DNA from: Bacteroidales bacterium
Lineage (GTDB): Bacteria > Bacteroidota > Bacteroidia > Bacteroidales > UBA932
Assembly: GCA_017615135.1 (NCBI GenBank)
Contig: JAGAAU010000022.1
Location: 1 to 6,880 of the forward strand
Length of the DNA: 6,880 nucleotides
Direction: 5' to 3'
Shown: positions 1 through 5,770 of the stretch, one piece after another
Numbering within the stretch: position 1 is the stretch's first letter
Layout of the letters: each line of letters begins with the position of its first letter
Made by a program: the position numbers and the translations under genes
The notes under the pieces: generated by a model
What the model saw: the letters and a program-made list of their open reading frames with translations, nothing else
Told to the model about the DNA's origin: nothing
The model's database searches: none

Positions 1-1
1 C

Positions 2-1315
2 ACCCTTACCGCCAGGGCGGACGGGGCCTCCAACTTTGCTCCGGACCGCAAATGGGGTTTCTTCCCTGCCGCGGCAATCAGGTGGAGCATCAAGAACGAA
101 CCGTTCATGAAGAACGTGCGCTGGATAGACGACCTCTCCCTCCGTGCGAGTGCGGGCCGCAGCGGCAACGACGCCGTATCGCCCTATCTGTCTCTCCAGA
201 CCCTTACGGCAGAACGCACGAACTGGCTGTTCGGAGATTATCAGCCTATCGGGTACTACAATGCGCGTCTGGCTAACTCCAACCTTACCTGGGAAACCAC
301 CGATTCCTACAATGTCGGTCTCAACTTCTCTGCATTCAAGGAGAGGGTAATCCTTGAGGTTGACGCCTATCGTTCCCGCACCACGGACCTTCTGCTCGCA
401 ATGAAGACCAACCGTTCTACGGGTTACGACACTTACTTCACCAACCTCGGAAGCACCAGGAACACTGGTATAGAGGTTACGCTCACCACCCGCAACATTT
501 CCACCAGGAAATTCAGCTGGAGCACTACGTTCACCATTTCCCACAATACACAGCTGGTAGAAGACGTGGGACAGGACGAACTGGTGGGCACCTATTTCAA
601 CCCCCGCAATACCACCCAGCCGCTCTACGGATATCGCAAAGATTATCCGGTGAACTCGCTCTGGGGCTATCAGTACGAAGGAGTCTGGCATAACCAGGAG
701 GAGATAGACCGCAATGCAGTCACCCATACCTATGTGTCCGACGGTATCATCGCCCTGGGAAGCGCCCGCTTTGCAGACCTCAATCACGACGGCATCATGG
801 ACCAGAACGATATGATATATCAGGGCTGTTCCGATCCTGTGGTTTACGGTGGTCTGCAGAACACCTTCACCTGGAATGGCTTCACCCTCAAGGCGTATTT
901 CTCCTATTCCGCAGGTGGCAAGATTTACAATATATGGCAGTTCTGGAACGGCGGCGGCTCCCGCGCCTACAACAAATACCGCTTCATGCTGGATTCCTGG
1001 CATCCGGTGCGTAATCCGGACTCCAATATCCCCCGTGCCGGAGTGGACGATTTCATCGGCAGCGACCGTATGATATACGACGCCTCCTTCATCCGACTGA
1101 AGGAGCTCTCGCTCAGCTACCGGCTCAACATGCCGTCCAGGGTAAAGTGGCTCAAGAGCATAGTTTTCTCCGTAAGCGGCGAGAACCTCTACCTCTGGAA
1201 GAACTACATCGGCTTCGATCCCGATGTGTCCACTTCTTCTGCGGCAAGGCGTATAGACAACGCTTCATATCCGCGTCCGCGCTCTTATGTATTCAGTGTT
1301 AACTTGACTTACTAG
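2..1315 (+). CDS. SusC-like TonB-dependent outer-membrane transporter, C-terminal part (5' end outside window)
   Basis: This is the last 437 residues of a SusC/RagA-type transporter, open from the first base of the window in the frame of codons beginning at position 2. Full-length family members have roughly 1000 residues, so the plug domain and first barrel strands lie upstream. Residues below are numbered from the first visible codon. Recognisable family blocks are the RADG...KWGFFPA segment (5-23), LSLRASAGRSGND (46-58, matching the usual 'LRASYGQTGN' strand), the acidic DLNHDGIMDQND loop (259-270, the usual 'DVNGDGxID' element), SFIRLKELSLSY (362-373) and YIGFDPDVS (402-410). It ends in the aromatic-rich barrel strand YVFSVNLTY, with a terminal Tyr as expected for barrel insertion. 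The ATG at 107 is internal, not the start. The family imports oligosaccharides or other ligands across the outer membrane with TonB energy, and SusD forms its lid. susD follows 4 bases downstream. Substrate cannot be read from this part. Confidence 0.96.
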   Translation, partial: TLTARADGASNFAPDRKWGFFPAAAIRWSIKNEPFMKNVRWIDDLSLRASAGRSGNDAVSPYLSLQTLTAERTNWLFGDYQPIGYYNARLANSNLTWETTDSYNVGLNFSAFKERVILEVDAYRSRTTDLLLAMKTNRSTGYDTYFTNLGSTRNTGIEVTLTTRNISTRKFSWSTTFTISHNTQLVEDVGQDELVGTYFNPRNTTQPLYGYRKDYPVNSLWGYQYEGVWHNQEEIDRNAVTHTYVSDGIIALGSARFADLNHDGIMDQNDMIYQGCSDPVVYGGLQNTFTWNGFTLKAYFSYSAGGKIYNIWQFWNGGGSRAYNKYRFMLDSWHPVRNPDSNIPRAGVDDFIGSDRMIYDASFIRLKELSLSYRLNMPSRVKWLKSIVFSVSGENLYLWKNYIGFDPDVSTSSAARRIDNASYPRPRSYVFSVNLTY

Positions 1316-1319
1316 GAAT

Positions 1320-2984
1320 ATGAAAACAGTAAAGATTATTCTTGCAGCCCTTGCGCTGGCAGTCCTGTTTCCCGCCTGTTCCCTCGAGGAGGAGGTGACT
1401 TCCTACACCATCCGTGAGAATTATTATCACAACGCCAAGGAAATACAGACAGGGCTCAATTCCTGCTATTCTCCCATGCGCTCCATATATGGAAACGTGA
1501 GTTTCTTCGAGATGACTGAGTGCGCTACGGACCTTATGTATCTCAATGTGCGCAACCAGTATAACGCCGTGTGCAACATTTCCCCGTCTCACCCGGGCTG
1601 CGCCACAACCATATGGCAGATGGGTTACCGCGGAGTTTCGCGCGCAAATACGATGATAGAAGTCATCAAGGAGGCGGCGGAGAAAAAGTACATAAGCGAG
1701 AGAGAAAGGGTTCAGTTGAATGCCGAGGCGGTAATCCTCAGAGCCTTCTTCTACTATGTGCTTACCGCCACCTTCGGCGACGTGCCCTTCTATGAGGAGG
1801 AGGTGACCGAGGCGAACCGCGTAAAGATCGAATCTCTGCCCCGTATGAGCGCAAGGCACACCCGCGCCGTTATGATGGACGAGCTTTGGAAAACCCTTAT
1901 GCCCGAGACGATGGGAGGCCAGGCCGCCCTGCCTTTCACCCGCACTTACGATTCCGGAGATTTCCGGGTTGGTGCCGCGGTCGGTTTGTTCGTGGGAGGC
2001 CGCATGGCCCTTTGGAACAAAGACTGGGACAAGGCGATAGGATTCTTCGGCCAGCTCGAGAACATTTACGGAGAACTCTCCCGTTATCCGCTCACCGACG
2101 TTCCCTTCAGCCAGAAATATACAGCTGAATCCATTTGGGAGGTTTCCCAGACCTATGAGCCTTATGGCCTGCAGGTTACGTCTTCCATAGCATCCTGGAC
2201 CACACCGGTGCGCCGTATGGTTTATAACGACGATGAGGAGGCAGTTGCCGATTCTACGCATTGCTTCTACAACGGAATCGCCATTCCGGAACTTGGGAGC
2301 GAGGCGCATATCTATGCCAGCGCCCGTCCTACGGCTTTCATGTGGGAAACCCTGATGACCTATGATTCTCCCGACCTCCGCAGCGGTGAATACTCCAACG
2401 GAGCTGCTGAGGCCCGTGGAGGCAGCGGCAACCTGGCCTGGAGATGGAGCGGCTTTGACCCTACCACTCCCCAGACGAGCTGGACCGAGGCCAATCGCCG
2501 CGTGTTCTGGTTTACCAGCGTGGGGAAGGCCCGTGCAACGCCGTGGCTCGGCAACAAGTTCTGGTGCTGGGACATGAAGTTCTCGCGCGACTCCAACAAT
2601 TACAAGGTGTTCCGCTACGCTTCCGCCCTGCTCGGCCTTTCCGAGGCCTGGCTGATGAAGGGCGATTACTCCGAATGTCTGCGCTACCTTAACATGACAC
2701 GCCGTCGCGCCGGACTTTCCGACCTTTCCACCTCTGATGTGGGAGGCAATGCAGACCTGATGATGGAGGAAATCCGCAATGAGTGCGCCAAGGAGCTTTT
2801 CGGAGAGTTCCAGCGCAAGTTCGACCTTGTGCGATGGGGCATCTGGTACGAGCGTACCACCCAGTACAACACTGCGTCCAACCTTGTCGACAATATCCGT
2901 CCCTGCCACCGTTACTGGCCTATCCCGAACGACCAGGTGGCAAATTCGCACGGAGCCCTCGACAATAAAGAATACGAAGAGTAG
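1320..2984 (+). CDS. SusD/RagB-like nutrient-binding outer-membrane lipoprotein
   Basis: A complete 554-residue protein of usual SusD length (about 500-650). The N-terminus is a lipoprotein signal: a hydrophobic stretch ending in LFPAC, with Cys20 as the lipidated residue. It is followed by SLEEE, an acidic stretch resembling the Bacteroidota signal for surface exposure. SusD hallmarks are AEAVILRAFFYYVLTATFGD (135-154, the TPR-like helical 'AEA..LRA..Y..L...FGDVP' block), RYASALLGLSEAWLMKGD (432-449), KELFGEFQRKFDLVRWG (491-507, the 'EL..E..R..DL.RWG' block) and YWPIPNDQV (532-540) close to the C-terminus. It caps the SusC barrel and helps deliver ligand to it. The start at 1320 lies 4 bases after the susC stop. 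An AGGA sits too close to the ATG to be a normal ribosome-binding site, so coupled translation is likely. The central region (about 260-420), which carries ligand-contacting loops in this family, gives no substrate clue by eye. Confidence 0.96.
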   Translation: MKTVKIILAALALAVLFPACSLEEEVTSYTIRENYYHNAKEIQTGLNSCYSPMRSIYGNVSFFEMTECATDLMYLNVRNQYNAVCNISPSHPGCATTIWQMGYRGVSRANTMIEVIKEAAEKKYISERERVQLNAEAVILRAFFYYVLTATFGDVPFYEEEVTEANRVKIESLPRMSARHTRAVMMDELWKTLMPETMGGQAALPFTRTYDSGDFRVGAAVGLFVGGRMALWNKDWDKAIGFFGQLENIYGELSRYPLTDVPFSQKYTAESIWEVSQTYEPYGLQVTSSIASWTTPVRRMVYNDDEEAVADSTHCFYNGIAIPELGSEAHIYASARPTAFMWETLMTYDSPDLRSGEYSNGAAEARGGSGNLAWRWSGFDPTTPQTSWTEANRRVFWFTSVGKARATPWLGNKFWCWDMKFSRDSNNYKVFRYASALLGLSEAWLMKGDYSECLRYLNMTRRRAGLSDLSTSDVGGNADLMMEEIRNECAKELFGEFQRKFDLVRWGIWYERTTQYNTASNLVDNIRPCHRYWPIPNDQVANSHGALDNKEYEE

Positions 2985-2986
2985 CC

Positions 2987-3388
2987 ATGAAACACTATAT
3001 TGCAATTATTTCGGCCATTCTGGTCCTGTGCTCTTGCCAGAAGCCCTTCGAGTCTACAATAGACCTGGCCGTGAACGATACCAGGGTAAATATTTCCTGG
3101 GCTCAGGCGCAGGACAGGCTGGAGTTTACCTTCCCGGTGTACTCGACCGGCAGCTGGACTGCCAACATCGTTGCTGGCGGAGACTGGCTCACAATTGACC
3201 GCAATTCAGGCACCGGGCGTCAGTACATCCACTGCACCGCGCAGCCCAATACCGTGAATATTGTGCGGGCGGTCCGTATGGAAGTCAGCAACGGCAAAAA
3301 GACCATCCCCGTGTATTTCGTGGTATCCAGCAGTGAATTGTCCGCTGCAGACCTTGAAGACGCAGAACTTGACAGGTATCTGATTTGA
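2987..3388 (+). CDS. Small lipoprotein with a single BACON-like domain
   Basis: A 133-residue lipoprotein. Residues 1-16 form the signal peptide and LCSC (14-17) is the lipobox, with Cys17 the probable lipidated residue. The mature protein is little more than one beta-sandwich of BACON type (about 25-115). The supporting pattern is a GSW strand (55-57), then GGDWLTIDRNSGTGRQYI (64-81, the usual 'W...WLti...sGtG...i' block), then NTVNIVRAVRMEV (88-100, the usual 'N....R.a.i.v'). After the domain comes a short acidic tail (about 117-133, ELSAADLEDAELDRYLI) that could form a helix. BACON domains are common in Bacteroidota PUL proteins, where they act as spacers or are proposed to bind carbohydrate or mucin. 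Here the domain has no attached catalytic or binding module. The gene starts 2 bases after susD and ends 1 base before the next gene. Its position suggests a small surface accessory to SusCD. The export signal and domain type are reasonably supported; a binding function is inference. Confidence 0.85.
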   Translation: MKHYIAIISAILVLCSCQKPFESTIDLAVNDTRVNISWAQAQDRLEFTFPVYSTGSWTANIVAGGDWLTIDRNSGTGRQYIHCTAQPNTVNIVRAVRMEVSNGKKTIPVYFVVSSSELSAADLEDAELDRYLI

Positions 3389-3392
3389 AATG
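3386..3392 (+). promoter_or_regulatory. Stop-start junction (TGA-A-ATG) suggesting translational coupling
   Basis: The stop of the small BACON lipoprotein (TGA, 3386-3388) and the ATG of the large lipoprotein (3390-3392) are separated by one base. With no convincing ribosome-binding site upstream, re-initiation by the ribosome finishing the small gene is the likely way the larger one is translated. That would tie the amounts of the two lipoproteins together. A second in-frame ATG at 3396 would serve equally well. Confidence 0.5.
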
Positions 3393-5753
3393 AGTATGAA
3401 ACGATTACTGTATATACTTGCGGCCGTCGCTGTTATGGCGGCTTGCGAAAGGCAGCCCGAGTTTGTCGAGAACTTTGAGCTCGGTTGCCGGTACCCCAGT
3501 ATCGAGGTTGGCCCGGATGCGGGATCGCACAGTTTCAGCATACTGTGCGGAACTGCCGGCACCGCCTCCATCGCCAAGGGTTCGGAGTGGGTGTCGTTCC
3601 AGGGTGTTTCCGCAAGGGAAATCGAATTCGAGGGAGACACAGCAATTAACGTAGAATATGAGACCAACGGCGGCGAAGAACGCAAGGGAATCGTTACCCT
3701 GGTGTGCGGAAACCGCAGTCTGAATCTGGAGATAGTTCAGAACGGAGCGGTGGACAAACGCTTCTACTTCCCCCAGCGTAACAAGCTGGTGGGGTTCGAG
3801 ACCGGTTCCCATTCGGCAAGTTTTGTCTCGGACTACAGTGCTTCCATCAGCTGTTCCGTCACTTACGACGAAGGTGACGGTTGGATAGAGGAACCCATTC
3901 CGGGCATTCTGGACGGTGAACTCCTGTTCAGCGTGAAAGAAAATCTGGCCGAGGAGCGCCGCGGCGCCATCATTACCCTCACTTCCGAAGATGCAGTGGG
4001 GCGTCCGCTCCTTACCAGGCTCTATGTGTCCCAGATGGCAAACGGAGAGGTGGAAACCATTCCAGTGAGTGTGCAGGACGTGCTCTCCTTCAGCCTCGAC
4101 GATCTCGACGGCGACGGGCGCATACGCCGCAACTATGTTCTGAGGGGCCGTGTGCTGAACGACAACTCGGAAGGTAACGGCGCTGCCAACCAGAACTATT
4201 CCATCATCCTGCAGGACCAAACCCTTTCCGGGCGCAGTGTCTATCTCCAGAGTCTGGAGCCGGACGACAAGGGACAGTACTGCGGAGTGCAGGTGCAGTT
4301 CAATAGCGTTGAGGATAATTCCACCCAGCGTTACGATATCCTTGAAATCAATCTTAAAGGTTTGATTTTCAGTGCGGAAGGCTCGCTGGACGAAGATACT
4401 CCCTATCACGTTATACTTTCCGGCGCAGGCGTGGTGAATATCATTTCCACCACACCCGGAACAGCAGCCGACATACCTGAAATACACCGTACCATAGCGA
4501 CTCTGACCGACGAGGACATATATACCTATGTAACCCTCGACGATTGCGAGCTGGCCATTCGCAAGGGCCCGTTCTGCCCTCTGGATTTGCGTTATACCAA
4601 TATTTCCAACAAGTATCCCATGGTTATGCGCGATGCCGATGGCAGTATCATCTACCTTGTCAGCAATGTGAACTGTGCCTGGTCCCGCGACGGAAATGCC
4701 ATGCCGGAAGGCAGCGGGCCCGTGAGCGGCATAATCGTGCACGAAAGGTGTGACAATTTCGAGTGGAATTCAGACCTGGAGATGCAGAGCACCCTTCTGC
4801 CGGACTATGTGACCGACGTAGGCTACATAGGCCGCTATCAGATTCGTCCTCTGACCCGTTCTGAAATAGGAATTTCTGAAAATCTGGAAGATGCCTCCAC
4901 CCGTCTGGTTACCGAATTCCGTTACTACAACGCCAGCTACCCGGATAAAATGGTGATTACCGCCCAGAACGATACTCTCTATCCTTCATGGCCGACGGTT
5001 GAGAACCCGGTGAAGAATCCGGAGGTGAACGGCTGGCTCTGCTATTCCTATGGTAAGATTTCCACCGGACAGGACTGGACTCATCTGGGGCCGGTTGCAG
5101 ACGGCCGCATCACCGACATCCCCGGCACTAACGGAGTGTTCGACGCTCTCGGCCGTTCCATCCACTGGAGCCCGCTCAGCTATGTGAACACTACCGGGCT
5201 TATTCAGGGCGCGAACGGAAGTTCCTGGCATGGTGGCTACTGGTACAGCGGCGACAACAGCAATCCCAAACTGGAGAACTATTATTGGGAGATTGCCTTC
5301 TCGACCGCAGGTCTGGATGCATCGCTCGCCCCGCTTACCCTGAATCTCGGAGTAAGCAGCGCGTACGGCGAGGGACTCGGCGCTCCACGTTACTGGCTGC
5401 TCGAATACTCGACCGACAAGGTTCACTGGACTCCGGTAACCGCACAGTCGTATGGGGCCGAAGCCTGGGTAGACTATACCGCAAAGGGCTCAGACTATAC
5501 TTATACCATTCCGGATTATCCTATGGTTTCTTCCCAGAAACAATACAATCTGCCCGGAAATAAGTATGTGAGCATCAATTTCCCCGCTTCTGCCGATGTC
5601 TGGGGCAAGGATGTGCTTTATCTGCACCTGCGTCCCGCCAAAAACCTTTCCGGAAGCAACGGATATTCCGGTGGTCTTACTTACGACAGGTCTCCTATAG
5701 TGAATAATCACCGTTCCGCCCTGAACTATGTGGGCATACGTTGTAAGAAGTAA
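3390..5753 (+). CDS. Large surface lipoprotein: two BACON-like domains, DUF5689-like region, unassigned beta-rich C-terminus (candidate surface glycan-binding protein)
   Basis: A 787-residue protein. The signal peptide ends in the lipobox-like MAAC (16-19), with Cys19 lipidated. Two BACON-like domains follow: about 35-119 (GSEWVSF at 64-70, RKGIVTL at 98-104, closing EIVQNG) and about 125-217 (GDGWIEE at 162-168, RRGAIITL at 190-197, closing LYVSQM). Residues about 225-495 resemble DUF5689: NYVLRGRVLND (248-258), NYSIILQDQ (269-277) and YDILEINLKG (315-324) read like the strands of an OB-type barrel. The segment ends with RYQIRPLTRSEIGI (482-495). The last 290 residues are rich in Trp, Tyr and Gly and contain YYWEIAFSTAG (631-641) and LEYSTDKVHW (671-680), a beta-sandwich-like pattern seen in other Bacteroidota lipoproteins, but I cannot name the family. 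No catalytic motif was found. Position after susCD suits a SusE/F-like binding role (inference). ATG at 3396 is an equally plausible start, giving MKRLLYIL; the 3390 start needs only a 1-base gap from the previous stop. Confidence 0.88.
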   Translation: MSMKRLLYILAAVAVMAACERQPEFVENFELGCRYPSIEVGPDAGSHSFSILCGTAGTASIAKGSEWVSFQGVSAREIEFEGDTAINVEYETNGGEERKGIVTLVCGNRSLNLEIVQNGAVDKRFYFPQRNKLVGFETGSHSASFVSDYSASISCSVTYDEGDGWIEEPIPGILDGELLFSVKENLAEERRGAIITLTSEDAVGRPLLTRLYVSQMANGEVETIPVSVQDVLSFSLDDLDGDGRIRRNYVLRGRVLNDNSEGNGAANQNYSIILQDQTLSGRSVYLQSLEPDDKGQYCGVQVQFNSVEDNSTQRYDILEINLKGLIFSAEGSLDEDTPYHVILSGAGVVNIISTTPGTAADIPEIHRTIATLTDEDIYTYVTLDDCELAIRKGPFCPLDLRYTNISNKYPMVMRDADGSIIYLVSNVNCAWSRDGNAMPEGSGPVSGIIVHERCDNFEWNSDLEMQSTLLPDYVTDVGYIGRYQIRPLTRSEIGISENLEDASTRLVTEFRYYNASYPDKMVITAQNDTLYPSWPTVENPVKNPEVNGWLCYSYGKISTGQDWTHLGPVADGRITDIPGTNGVFDALGRSIHWSPLSYVNTTGLIQGANGSSWHGGYWYSGDNSNPKLENYYWEIAFSTAGLDASLAPLTLNLGVSSAYGEGLGAPRYWLLEYSTDKVHWTPVTAQSYGAEAWVDYTAKGSDYTYTIPDYPMVSSQKQYNLPGNKYVSINFPASADVWGKDVLYLHLRPAKNLSGSNGYSGGLTYDRSPIVNNHRSALNYVGIRCKK

Positions 5754-5770
5754 ATAAAATGCAATAAGCC
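5754..5770 (+). promoter_or_regulatory. A-rich translation-initiation leader before the DUF5107 gene
   Basis: This 17-base gap is the longest in the window. It is A/T-rich and lacks an AGGAGG-like ribosome-binding site, which is typical of Bacteroidota start regions, where A-rich leaders help initiation. No -33/-7 Bacteroidota promoter or hairpin fits in it, so it looks like an intra-operon spacer. It also contains a two-codon reading frame (ATG CAA TAA, 5759-5767) ending 3 bases before the real start, which could let terminating ribosomes re-initiate but may be chance. Confidence 0.45.

Noticed and set aside
107..1315. ATG at 107 as the start of a short 402-residue protein
   Set aside because: The frame is open back to the window edge and the upstream residues (RADG...KWGFFPA) are conserved SusC sequence, so this is an internal Met of a truncated gene.
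1386..1807. A 14-base repeat, GAGGAGGAGGTGAC, at 1386-1399 and 1794-1807, containing a strong Shine-Dalgarno-like AGGAGG
   Set aside because: Both copies encode EEEVT in the susD frame and no start codon with a supported gene follows at proper spacing. Bacteroidota ribosomes rely little on Shine-Dalgarno sites, so it is most likely coincidence of Glu-rich coding.
1299..3005. A 568-codon open frame on the minus strand, fully antisense to susD
   Set aside because: It lies in exact codon register with susD and is explained by the absence of TTA, CTA and TCA codons there. The translated product shows no recognisable domain, and susD on the + strand has clear family motifs.
2779..3198. A 139-codon + strand frame bridging the end of susD and the small BACON gene
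   Set aside because: It overlaps two genes with clear lipoprotein or family motifs in another frame, is Ser/Thr/Arg-rich at first, and has no domain of its own.
3405..4742. A 445-codon open frame on the minus strand within the large lipoprotein gene
   Set aside because: Same cause as above: it is in codon register with a well-supported + strand gene, and the product is His/Val/Gly-rich with no domain pattern.
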